A DNA stretch of 23,124 nt, from the NCBI RefSeq assembly GCF_001949145.1, contig NW_019091355.1, positions 4,676,385 to 4,699,508 of the forward strand. The letters run 5' to 3'. The notes under the pieces were generated by a model. The model had not been told where the DNA came from. It saw only the letters and a list, made by a program, of their open reading frames with translations, and did not search any database. The DNA is from Acanthaster planci (taxonomy: Eukaryota; Echinodermata; Asteroidea; Valvatida; Acanthasteridae). Positions 1 to 10,600 of this stretch are shown in pieces; the first letter of the stretch is position 1; each line of letters starts with the position of its first letter. The translations under genes and the position numbers were made by a program.

Positions 1-34
1 TTCAACACATTCAACCATTCAACACATTCAACCA
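1..34. repeat. 17-bp tandem repeat, two exact copies
   Basis: The unit TTCAACACATTCAACCA occurs twice back to back with no mismatch. Each unit itself contains two TTCAAC half-motifs. The array may extend beyond the left edge of the window. It lies in an intron of the aminopeptidase gene, 190 bp before the first visible exon. No function is apparent. Confidence 0.8.
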
Positions 35-226
35 CATTATACTATGTGATCGTGCACATAACCTTATCACGCGAGGTGGGATTTTAAAAGAGGTGCTGAG
101 GGTGGACAATAAAGCAATCACTACAGCACCAAATCTGATTACTTGTCACACTCCAATTTTGGAAAAGCACAACGGTCCACAAAAATATTTTTATTACATA
201 TTTTTCTAATATTCATTGATGTCCAG

Positions 227-367
227 ATATCTGGAATACTGCCGGGACGAGTCAAAGATTCGTAGCCAGGATTTCTTCACAACGCTGGGTTACATCGCAG
301 ACAATCCTGTGGGTAACTCCCTCGTCTGGGACTGGGTACGAGCCAACTATGACTACCTTCTGGAAAG
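227..367 (+). CDS. Aminopeptidase exon, antepenultimate
   Basis: The acceptor is ...GATGTCCAG before 227 and the donor is GAAAG/GTAAAA after 367. The exon is 141 bp: one base completes the incoming codon, then come 46 codons and two carried bases (AG). It encodes YLEYC...RSQDFFTTLGYIADNPVGN...VWDWVRANYDYLLE, typical of the ERAP1_C region of M1 peptidases. Confidence 0.85.
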
Positions 368-1974
368 GTAAAAGTCAGTGAATACCTACCAGAAATGGAA
401 CAGCCAAGACCCAAAAAATTCATCTCTCATAACCCCTCGCCTCAAATCTTTCATCGAGGCAAATTGTGCCACTGAAAATGGGGCCAGTGGAACAAAACAA
501 CCCTTATTCTTGCTGGCTTGACAGAAAACCGCGATCTTTAACTTGTTACAGTTTTGAGCAAATCAGCAAGCTTGTCTTTATTTTTACCAAGATAAATATA
601 TTTCATCCCCCAAGTTTGATATGTAATGTTATACAGTATTTCGGGGTTGATGTGTTTGAATCAGTCTAATTATATTCAAAATGTTAAATGCAACATCTGG
701 AGAAACCCCGATAGAAGTTTTGGTGGCTTTTGGTTTTGTGTATAAAATGTTGAATTTTAGTCAATACATGTTGATCATCGAGCGCAACAGAAAAACCACT
801 GGACCACTGTGCTGAAAGCATAGCAGATCATTACTCCCCTTGCACATTGCACGGCTTTCCAGACACCATGTGTTACCAAGAGCTCAGACTCAAGAGGTTA
901 GATCTGATCCGCTGCAGCTTGTTTAGAGCAAAGATTTTATAGCGTAGCATAGCGGCGCAAGATGGAGAAAAAGGTATTATCCCCATGGGTGCCGCTCCAG
1001 TGCGAACGTTAATTTATAGGCGCAGACGTCCAGGTGTGCGTGCCTGTCTTGGTGTTGCTGCACCTGTTTCGTTAACATAGTGTATTCACACCCAAATGGT
1101 GCCCATGCGATAAAAATGTTTTACACTTGCTCACGGTGAAGTTATCCATATTGCGCTGCTGCGCGGCACTAGACAATCTTTGGTTTAGAGGGGAATTGTA
1201 CCCCATTTTTTCTTCATTTTTCTCCCTGAGTGTCTGGGATTTCTCTGGCTCCCCTCTGCAGATTTGGAGCAAGTGACCGGTACCTTGGCCGCCTGGTCCC
1301 TGGCTTTGTTGACTACTGGAATACCGAGCAGAAACTCAAGGAGGTGAGTTCATGTCTCAAAGTCATCCAAGTTCCGATGAGTCTGTTCTTGTTACCTCAA
1401 ACAGCGGTCCAGCCCCTGACGCTGCAGGAATTAGATAAAATATATCTTGAATCTTGAATCATGGTTCCAACAGTCCTCAACTGACGGTAGACTGTCAAGC
1501 CATTACAAAGTTACTTGGCTATGGCTACTTGGAGGCACTTTATCTGTGCCATAGAGCTTGTGGTTAGGTGCTGCACAGCAGTGGGTCTAGCACCTTCATT
1601 TCAAGGACTGCCGTACAGTATTAAAGACTCCGCACCGTAGGAATTTTGTGATGATCCAAAACACTTTACAGAAAACGTTTCTCTGGTTAGATGCTCACGG
1701 AAATAAAGTAAATATTGCATTCTTTCTCTTTTGAATTTTTTAGCTGCATCTGACTATTGCTTCCCAAACATGCACTGTTTTATTTAATTAATTGTGTATT
1801 CAACAGAGTCATTTTTTTTTTTGTTCTTAGCTGGAGGACTTTTGGGCCGAGTACCCTGATGCAGGTGCCGGGGCGAGAGGCAGACTGCAAGCCATAGAAC
1901 GTATCAAGACCAACATCAAGTGGATGGAAAAGAACGAGGCCACCATTGCCCAATGGCTGAACGACAATTTGTAA
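227..1974 (+). CDS. M1 zinc aminopeptidase, C-terminal part (glutamyl aminopeptidase-like), partial gene
   Basis: Three exons (227-367, 1262-1343, 1831-1974) join in frame to encode the last 121 residues, plus part of one more, ending in TAA at 1972-1974. The sequence is the end of the helical ERAP1_C-type domain of M1 metallopeptidases. Recognisable stretches are YLEYCRDESKIRSQDFF, VWDWVRANYDYLLER, AEYPDAGAGARGRLQAIE and IKTNIKWMEKNEATIAQWL. From family memory, the YP-AGAG and N-I-W-M pattern is closer to ENPEP (aminopeptidase A) than to ANPEP. These enzymes are usually type II membrane ectopeptidases; aminopeptidase A removes N-terminal Glu/Asp and acts on angiotensin II. The catalytic HExxH domain and membrane anchor lie upstream of the window, so activity cannot be judged. 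Membership of the M1 family is firm; ENPEP rather than another M1 paralogue is likely but not certain. Confidence 0.85.
368..1261. other. Aminopeptidase intron (894 bp)
   Basis: The intron runs between the two exons described above. Its 3' half (about 900-1180) is more GC-rich, with small self-complementary patches such as GCGCTGCTGCGC near 1152. I see no convincing exon, RNA gene or mobile-element end. Confidence 0.7.
1262..1343 (+). CDS. Aminopeptidase exon, penultimate
   Basis: A pyrimidine-rich tract and CTCTGCAG acceptor precede 1262; the donor is AAGGAG/GTGAGT. The carried AG plus the first A give Arg, followed by 27 codons (FGASDRYLGRLVPGF..., TEQKLKE). Its phases match both neighbouring exons exactly. 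The LGRLV segment resembles the LGRIV of vertebrate aminopeptidase A, from memory. Confidence 0.85.
1344..1830. other. Aminopeptidase intron (487 bp)
   Basis: This is the last intron of the aminopeptidase gene, bounded by GTGAGT and TTCTTAG. It is AT-rich and I see nothing else in it. Confidence 0.7.
1831..1974 (+). CDS. Aminopeptidase terminal coding exon
   Basis: The acceptor is a T-run followed by TTGTTCTTAG, and the exon opens in phase 0. It encodes 47 residues and a TAA stop, beginning LEDFWAEYPDAGAG and ending AQWLNDNL. This ends close to where M1 family members normally end, so the stop is natural and not a truncation. Confidence 0.88.
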   Translation: MEDFWAEYPDAGAGARGRLQAIERIKTNIKWMEKNEATIAQWLNDNL

Positions 1975-2091
1975 TCAGCCCCACCAAGAAACCACATCCT
2001 ATTCATACACAAAGTTCAACTGATCCATTAATACTCTAGTTTTATCAAAACATCCAGGAAGTACCGAACTTCAACTCAGCAAAGTATTTAT

Positions 2092-2097
2092 AATAAA
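2092..2097 (+). terminator. Polyadenylation signal AATAAA of the aminopeptidase gene
   Basis: A canonical AATAAA lies 118 bp after the TAA stop and is followed by a GT-rich stretch (TTTTGTCTGGT). A short 3' UTR of roughly 1975-2115 is therefore likely. The assignment rests on position and motif only. Confidence 0.65.
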
Positions 2098-2319
2098 AGG
2101 TTTTGTCTGGTATCAACCCCCCTCCATGCAAAACCAGGCGTTGGATTTTGGCCAACCCGAATTAGTTTTCTAAAGGATAACATGTTTATGTGTTGCTTTC
2201 AAGAGTCCACTTTGGTCAGTTTGACTTGAGAACATGATTGGTGCATTTGAGATTTTTTTAGAGTTTAGTTTGGTTACTAGAATTTGTTGATGTTTTTCCT
2301 GACCACTGATTGTGCTGTG

Positions 2320-2400
2320 AATCTGGGGTCACATCACAGCAACAGTTGCTGTGATGTTATTTCAGGGAGACACTTTGGTTCAAATGGTGGACCCCAGATT
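2320..2400. repeat. Nested inverted repeat / strong hairpin
   Basis: Outer arms AATCTGGGGTC (2320-2330) and GACCCCAGATT (2390-2400) are perfect 11-bp complements. Directly after the left arm is a separate perfect palindrome with 13-bp arms around one base: ACATCACAGCAAC (2331-2343), A, GTTGCTGTGATGT (2345-2357). The whole could fold as a stem with an inner hairpin. It lies about 225 bp beyond the aminopeptidase poly(A) signal. It may be a tiny foldback or MITE remnant; no target-site duplication is obvious. Confidence 0.75.
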
Positions 2401-3409
2401 TGCTCACTGAAACTATTTGTGTCAAACCATTACTGCTTGACTTCCTCTAACAAACTGAAACAATAAGGCATCACCGAAGTAAATAAATATTGATCCATGA
2501 TGAAATACCCAGAATTCAACAACATTTAGTGCAAAAGTAGCTGTAACATTGAGGTTAGTGCCATAAAATTTTTACTCATTAATATGCATATTTGTATTAA
2601 CAAAAATATTCAAAATGACCAAAATACCAGTGACTAACATGTACCCAGCGAGGTAAGCATTCCCATGGTTCTTTGCCCAGCATTTTCTTCTTTTTTAATT
2701 CAAACGCTGTTTTATTGTCACGCACATAAATAAATCCATGGTTACAGTATACCACCAAGCTTTGTTAGAGATTAGCATTGTATAACTCATTGTATAGTCT
2801 CATTAGATGGACTGATATGCTTCTAATTCTTCCAAATTACTCAGTACTATGTTATAAACAGATTATGTTAAACAGCTATTAAACATAATCGAAAGATAAT
2901 TAGAAACAAATTGCCAAATAAGGTCTTTGTTAAACTTTGTTTAAAAGGAGGAGCAAAAGCTTTCTGTAGGTACAGATCTGTGATTTTACCCCAAAATGTT
3001 ATGAATGCACAAAATGATTGCAGTGAATAAAAATTAATGCATTTTTTTCAATCATTTTTAGATTTTGTAACATCCAGTGTGCACATTATTACCTATTACA
3101 AATTATTTTGTGTATAGCTTTATTATATCAAGTCATTGGCATAATTCAGATTATTTCATTTGAATAAAATAATATTTTTGAGGAATAAATGCAGTATGGA
3201 TCGAGTCACATTAGTTGAAGTAGTGTCAACTTGGATACATGTATTCAATTTTAAAACGCAAAGATGGCTGTGGAATTTTTATATTGTTTAATTCAAAGCT
3301 GAAGAGATTAATGCTTGGAATTTTTATTTCTTTTGTATCATCTTAAAATGTCCGTATAATCTAAAAACAAAAGGACTTTCTGAATGAATCATTTCTTAAA
3401 ATAACAGGG
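2401..3409. other. AT-rich intergenic sequence
   Basis: This stretch lies downstream of the aminopeptidase gene. It contains A/T-rich runs with no plausible long coding frame, splice-flanked exon or RNA gene that I can recognise. Confidence 0.6.
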
Positions 3410-4645
3410 TATGTTCAATTTACAAGGGGTTAATCTTGGATATTTTCAAACTGAAATTTTCATAGAAATAGACGGGTCATTTTCTTGGACTTTTTAGCAT
3501 TAAAGGGTTAACCTTTCATTTTCACATGAAAAAATTTCCTTGAGTTTTCAAGGATCAATTTTGGAGTTATCTTTGACTAAACAGGTTACACCTTGGCCTT
3601 TGATGTTAATTTAGCTTGTCATTACAAGGAGTTAATCTCAAACTTTGTGAATTCGATTTCAAATGTTCTCCAAGTGGAAACAGTCGACAGTTTTAGTAAT
3701 GTTGCAAGGGATTAATCCAACATGTTTTTCTTAAACTTGCAAGGGGCGAGCCTTGCACTTTGAATTTAAGTTTACCATTTGTTTCAACTGAGGCCTAAAT
3801 TACAAGTGATTTATCTCCAAATTTTGGAAATAATTTTCCAAGATAAGATTACAAGGGGAATTTTAGGATTCAATGTTTCTTCAATTTTATTAAAATTATT
3901 TCAATTAAAAACCCTGGGGTTTTTTGTATTTTGAGATTTTTCTGATTTTAATGGTCTAACAGTGACAAGTTTTCCCCAAGATTTTAATTCATGCGTCTTC
4001 AAAATTACAATTTGTAAGTTTCATAAGGCATACATCTTCCATATCAGTCTTTCAAAAGCATTTACTTTTCTTACTCTTTACTAATAGGTCATTTGGGAGA
4101 CATTTTGTGGTAAATTTTTCAGCATTAGGGAGGCATTGGCTTTTAGGGAGACATTTCAGTGTCTTTTTATTTTCAAACTACTAGGAGGCCGAATTTTATT
4201 GTCCATATTTTGAGAGATGATAGTTAAGGGCCTACAATGAAAACACACAAAGTTTGGATCAGATTAGGGAATATTGAATTATGGGACAGTAAAGTTGGAA
4301 AAATTTTGTGCACGTTCTTATGGGAATGTGGCCATACTGACCCATTAGCGGTAATAATAAAATTACTTGACACTGACCTTATAATTTTCATGCACTTTTC
4401 TTATAATGGAAAGGGGTCTTGAACTTCTGGAATGATTTTTGTTTGCATTACAGGCAGTAACCTCAGACCCTTTGAACAGAATCTTCAAATTAACAGGTCA
4501 ACTTTGTTCTTATGAATGAAAATCTTAAATTTTACAAGGGAGTTATCCTTGGACTTTGAATTTAATTTTACATCAAACTGCAAGGGTTAAACTTGGACCT
4601 TTGAATTCATTTCCTTTTAAATTACAAGGCATACAAGTCAACTTC
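3410..4645. repeat. Decayed minisatellite, units of about 40-45 bp
   Basis: A motif close to TTACAAGGGGTTAATCTTGG followed by a T-rich ACTTTGAATTCAATTT tail recurs in one orientation. Copies begin near 3420, 3545, 3581, 3620, 3702, 3735, 3798, 3847, 4531, 4577 and 4619. Several spacings are 35-49 bp or about twice that. Copies diverge strongly, so this looks like an old array. The middle (about 3870-4520) is too degraded to align by eye. Confidence 0.55.
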
Positions 4646-6381
4646 AACAAATCACCACACACAGAACCTGGACTGAGTCAACGTGGAATTTTTTATTTTG
4701 ATTGCTACAATCTCAACAAGGACAGAGAACATGGCACAAATGATGCATAATATTGGACACGTAATCAAACCCAGAGTTTTATTGGACCTACCAGCTACCA
4801 TGATTAATGACATGTTCATATGGACCCTGACTGTTTCAAGAGACTGCAGAACATTTGTATTCATTCTTTTAATTTCGCTTGACTCGTCAAAAGAGCGAAT
4901 GCGCTACATCTACAATGCCAGTTTATTGACTACAGTAACAAGACTATTGTCCTTACAGCGTACACTATTTTTGTTTTTTACAGTTCCCCTTACAATCTTT
5001 ACAAGAATTTCAATAATCTATTTCAAGTCCCCGATTTATTTAAGCTTCACTTCCGTACATTTAATAACTGTTTACAATAGAAGCCAATGTCCTTTCGAGG
5101 GCATATCCAAAAAGCTTTTAAAATGTTCTTTTCCAATGGTTTCACTCTGGAGCTAAGGGTAAGAGCACTACAATACCTATCTCCTACACTTGCTGTTCAG
5201 TTTCTGGAAAATCTACCCCGTCCCCTTTATAGTTGACATAATGGGCATTACAAGTACACACTACAGTTTACTTTATCTTTGAAATGCTTTAGCCAATCAT
5301 AAGAATCTTCTGCTTCAGGTAAAAAGAAAGGACACAATTTTCTCACAAGTACTGCCTCGATACGCGGAAATATACTTTCATAGTCGATATATTTTTGTAA
5401 CAATTGCTATCACTTTTTAAACTTGATAAGAGTAACTACTATTTTGACATGCTTTTAAACGTTTTGCTAGAAGATTTATGCATCAGAGAAACAAGTTTGG
5501 AATTTTTTTTTTCTTTTTTCAAGTTGACAGAAAAAAACAAAACAGAGAACCCAAAAATGATCCGCTACTGGAACACAGATGTATTTTCAAGCTGCTCGCC
5601 AGTGAAGCATCACGGCTGAACATATTGCATCTAGCACAATAACTGCATATAGGCATAATGCTATGAAGACGGTGTGGCACGCACAACACAATCCTAGTGC
5701 TACAAGTGTTATTTTAATTTTTTTTGCACAAACACTCCTGAATGTACACCTACACAAGCCACCCTCTATCACTACTAACCCTGATCATGAGAACTCCTTT
5801 TACACCAATTAATTTTACACCATTTGTTTTTTTCCTCAACAAGATCAATTACCTTCAAGGGGCTTCTTTTTTTTTTTACTAACTTGGCACAAACAAAATC
5901 TGCAAGCATTACACTGTGTTTGGTACGACCCATTCAGTAAAACTTCAACAGTATCAACCAAAGAACCGCAAAAATTTATAGAAAATCAAACGACCAACTA
6001 CATGGTTGAACTTAAAACGGAAAATAAAAGAAATTTACAAGAATTTGTGTTTCAGAACGAGCGCATCAGAAACATTTTTTTAACGTCTCTTTTAATTCAT
6101 CAAATTCCACGAACTCAGCACTCAGAAGGAAATGTATTCATACGACTGCAACTAAATATCTACAACTTGTATCCCTATCGAAAAAAGTACAATTTATTAT
6201 CGCGAAATATCTACTTAAAGACCATCAAAATGATACAGGGGAAACCACATCCAAACTGAATGGAACATTCCAAGTCATTCAAATAATGAACAAAAATTAA
6301 ACCGCAAGAAAGTGTTCTACTCTGACATGAAATTGTCCTATCCTTCGACTCTATCAGGTAAACGAACTTTGTTAAATTCTT
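4646..6381. other. Intergenic sequence or long 3' UTR, no gene seen
   Basis: This AT-rich sequence lies between the minisatellite and the nearest clear minus-strand AATAAA. Open frames here, the longest on + at 4683-5156, lack splice context, codon bias or family resemblance. A further minus-strand AATAAA occurs at 4692-4697, so a much longer ankyrin 3' UTR ending there is possible. Confidence 0.45.
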
Positions 6382-6387
6382 TTTATT
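6382..6387 (-). terminator. Candidate poly(A) signal AATAAA for the ankyrin-like gene
   Basis: TTTATT on the + strand reads AATAAA on the minus strand, 1,043 bp beyond the stop codon. A closer variant, ATTAAA, lies at 7331-7336 and another AATAAA at 4692-4697. Which one is used cannot be decided from sequence. Confidence 0.35.
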
Positions 6388-7429
6388 TAGAAAACATTCT
6401 TACCCCCGGGATTAAGACATCAACATTTTCAGCATACAAAAAAGTACAAATCATGCCTTGAAAATGGGGTAAGTCGGTAAAACACTGGCAGTCCTTTCCA
6501 ACATTTTCACAAAGATCACGTCCAGTTGAACTCGATTTTCAAACCATTTGTAATCAAAGCAGACACAGAATTAAGGACAAGCTGGACTTGCCCAAAACTT
6601 GCATTATGATCATAATATCATTATAACTGTGAACGATGGCTATAGGTTGCAAGGACAATGACAGAGAGACAAAGACGACTGATTACCATATCAATTTAAC
6701 AATACAATAAACAGTAGCATAACCTTACAAGCGTTACCAAGACTTAATCACAACATAGTTCAAATGAAGGCTGCAGTGAGCCAGTCTCCACAATCCAAAA
6801 TTTCGGTTAACATCCAAGTTTGTTTTGTTTTTTAACATGAAATTTTTGTACAAGTTTTACAGTATTACTGAAGCGAGTTGATGACAACGCTGCTCAACTG
6901 GCAAATCACAAACACATATTGACCATCTTCAGTCTCTTCGTATTTCATCAGTCTTTAACAATTCAATTTCTTTTTTGCTTTGCTGCAGGTGCGTAAACTA
7001 CATGTTGTACACCAGCAAATGCGCTGACATAACGGCTGTTGCTACACTGTTTGCAGTGCTTGACAGATGTTTAATATTTGACACAAATCTACGTCCAACA
7101 AAACTGCCTCGAAATCCCAAGAAGTAACAGTGAAATAAAGAAAGAAAACAGAGAGACGACATCGACTGTCTCTTCTATCAATCCGTAGCGATATATCCTC
7201 AGAATCTAAACCCATACCACAAAATTTAAAAAAGAAGGGAAGCTAGAAGAAACGCTTAAAGGTTAACAAGAGAGACACTCTTTTTCAATTTACAGTCCAT
7301 CTTTTTGTCAGTAAATAAAGTCCCAATTATTTTAATCAACTGAAGTGGGCCATCTGGTTTCCGCCAGGTTGTTGCATGGTATTGGAAAATGCTATTTTTG
7401 GCGGACGAGATATATTTTGTCTTTGTCTT
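6388..7429 (-). other. Probable 3' UTR of the ankyrin-like gene
   Basis: This sequence lies between the TAA at 7430-7432 and the first canonical minus-strand AATAAA. It shows no coding signal. The extent is inferred only from the poly(A) motif. Confidence 0.4.
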
Positions 7430-7658
7430 TTAGATTTCCGACTCCTCTGGATCCTCCTTGACCTCTGTGACCTCGGCCGCTGCTTTGGCGTCCTCAGACA
7501 GGAATTGGTCCACCATCCGCTGCAGGTCCTCTCTCAGCTCGCTACGCTCTACTTCCTCTCCATCCTCCTGGATGTTGGTCTCCACGTCCTCCGTCACATC
7601 CACCTCCTCGCCGTCGCGGATGACCGTCTTGCGGCTGGTCTTCTTGTGGACTGTGATC
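7430..7658 (-). CDS. Ankyrin-like terminal coding exon
   Basis: The acceptor is ...TTACAATCCAG before G at 7658. One base completes an Arg codon, then 75 codons and TAA follow (stop at 7432-7430). It encodes ITVHKKTSRKTVIRDGEEVD, an acidic ETNIQEDGEEVE stretch, the amphipathic segment LREDLQRMVDQFLSED, and the end EDPEESEI. Basic TSRKTVIRDG patches of this type recur in ankyrin tails. Confidence 0.8.
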
Positions 7659-10600
7659 CTGGATTGTAAGAAAAGGGGGATACAGAAGGGCATCAGGATG
7701 GAGAGAAAGATGGATCCGAATGAAACATATGTCACCTGGCCAGAGGCGGCAGGCAAAGTTGTTCCAAGTGTCAAGACAACTTTTGCTCTTCCATGAGTAT
7801 TCTTCACAGCTGGTCCACGGTAATGCTTGCACATGCGCATTAACAGGAGTAACCGCGCGGATGCACCCTATGAGTCTTAACCACTCCCTGCCGGGCGACC
7901 CGTTTTCCAGTACAGAGGCTTTATATGCAGAGCCGGGGAGCCTGGAACTGGGACAAAAGAGTTGGGCCTTATAACAAAAGACCGTGCTCAGCACAAAAGA
8001 CTGAGCTGCTGGGCATTACTGACATTTTTTGCGGGACAAAAGCTCTCTACCACCGCAGCGATGAGCCACACAGCACCGCTGCATACTAATCTGGCCCATA
8101 TTGAAAAAAGGTCAGAAGTGCACTGTGCCGGTTTCGGGAACAAAAGAATCTTACGTAACGCCGCATAATCTGGGTTCTTTTTCCAAGGCTGCAGGCCTGG
8201 CTGAAATATTCAAAAGTCAATAAAGGTTAACTGTCAGCTTTAGAGTAGTGCCCAAAGAGTCCTTCATGTAGGTATAATCGGCCATTAAATGAAATGAGGA
8301 ATTTTTGAAGAATTTTGAAAATGGAAAATCTTGAAAAGGACCCGGCATCTTGTCTTGCTTAAGAAAAATCCACCCGGCAGCAAGTGGTTAATACAGTTCA
8401 GCAAAGCCTGTGCATTCATAGCTACAGCATCTTAACCCTAACCCCTAGCAAGTCTGTAAAATCATGATGAATCGGAAGATTTGGGACTGTTAGCGCAATT
8501 ATATAACTGTAGCTACGAAAGATAGTGCCCCTCTTTAACTTCAGTCCGTCCAGGTGCTATCGCAGCAGTATATGATTCTGGCATTTACCTCTTAAGGAAA
8601 TCAAAGCCCACTACTAACCTGTGGACACCGTCCTCATCGGGCTCCCCTTGCGGCATGACAAAGTTGGGGTCGTTGGGGTCCACCTCCACTGTCTGCATCA
8701 CCCGGCGGATGATCCTCTTCCGTGTCACCTTCCGGATGGTGCCGTCCGGCAGCTCCTCCTCGAACTCCTCCACGATCTCTTGCACGTCCTCGTTGGGATC
8801 TGAAACCACAGGCTTGGCCACGGCCGAGTCACTGGGCAGCTGCTCTTGCTCTGGCTGCTCGCTGTACTGGACTGGCTGGTCTCCTATTTGCGGAGGGATT
8901 GGGGGGGGGGAAGATCGTCATGAGTTTCTTCAGCTCAAAGACAATATTGGACAGTTTATAAGGCTACATGCTCCCATTGCATTTTACAGCTAGCACCTAC
9001 GAGATGGATCCTACTCAACTCAACTTTTCGTAAGATGTTTATTTTAAATCTCTCAAAATGACTCGAAGTAAATACATCTACATTTTATTTTTCATCAAAA
9101 AATTTGCGATCTTTTGAGTAAAACAGCAAGAGGTTATACCAACAATCTTCATATCTTGGGGCTTCTCAGTGACAGAGAAAGGTGGCAGGGGTCACATGAT
9201 CAAGTATTCCCCTGGGCCCCAGCACACTGCAAATGGGCAACAGAGCCAGTGCATATTGGACCAAGGCATTGCTCAGCTTCAACAAATGTCTTTGTCAAAT
9301 GAAGAACATGGCAACACGCAAGACGCAGTGGTTAGTTTTGGGCCAAACGAACTTCTAACAACATACGACCAAATAACAAACAAAATGGAGAAATGTTAGG
9401 ATACGCATTTATGAAGACCCGTACACCAACACTGGCTTATGTGGGGATGCTTGCTAGAAGAACAGTGTGAATGGTTGACAACAAATCAACAACGAGTCAT
9501 TCTATTAACCCCTTCGCGCCGGTAATTCCTTTGACCGTGACTGCAGGGCTGTGGTATGCCCTGAATGGAGGGCTTTGTCCATCAGCAGGCCCCATTGAAC
9601 CAGCAGCTGCATGGTGAATAGACTGTATGCGTGGTATGCACTAATCCTCACACAAAGCCACGGCTGTCGATGGTTCCCAGTGCGAAGGGGTTGAAGTTAT
9701 GTAACAGACAAGACTACCTACAATGACATGTACCGAGTAATGAGTGTTATGAGAGGGTTCAGTAATATTTGTATCGTAGTCCTAAATGCAGTGCTACAAA
9801 TGAAGTGATCTGTCATGGAAATCCACTGACTGTCCATCTGAAAACAAAAACAGATGAAAAGAGTACGAAGCAACAGAATGCAGGAGTAATTGAGAGAGGA
9901 CGGAACCGGTGAGTGAAACAGCAACGATAATCAAATATCAAATCTGGATTCTTCAGCCTACAAACTGTTTTGACCCTATTTGCAGGTAGCACAACATCGG
10001 ACTGACACTGTATTCGGAGGCGAGCCAAAAGTCCGAACTCGCCAACCGAGAGAACTGAAAAAGAAAAGGACAAATTTGCTTGGGGTCCACAAAAGAGACA
10101 AAATAGACGGTTTGAAACAGAAAAACACAGGGTTAGTTCAACTGGACATAAACTACTCAGTGTCAACATCTGGGAATCCTACAATTTACTATCTGGCGGT
10201 AAAACACAACACTTGGCCAGGGTTTTTCGCAGGCAGGACTGAGGTTAGTACACAGAAACTGTTGAGGAAAAGGAACACCATCATGCATGTGCTTCATCTG
10301 CTGTATTGTGAGCAGAAGGTTAGTCATTTTTTAATGAAATCCACTCCTCTTACAATGAGAGTCTAATCACAAGGCACGACTTCTTGTGCATCGCTTTAAG
10401 TTAGCAGTTTTTCATACACTCTTGAACATCGCCAAGTTACTATCGAAGCAGACATGGTGTGACGATGGCAGTGTTGTGTGCATGATTTCAAATGACATGA
10501 AGCAACTTTGAAATGCAACTGTTTGGACTCTCATTTAGCGGGAGCGGTGGACGAGTGAGATTTCCGCGATCAGTGCAGTGAGACGGACGGTAGGACTTGC

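Noticed and set aside
4683-5156. 157-codon + strand open frame in the intergenic region
   Set aside because: It lies in AT-rich DNA with no splice or promoter context, a composition rich in Ile/Leu/Phe/Ser expected from AT-rich random sequence, and no recognisable family.
7376-7796. + strand frames opposite the terminal ankyrin exon
   Set aside because: They are the antisense of well-supported minus-strand coding sequence with correct splice sites and stop.
9980-10366. 128-codon + strand open frame within an ankyrin intron
   Set aside because: It has no family resemblance, lies antisense to the gene, and has no paired splice or promoter signals.
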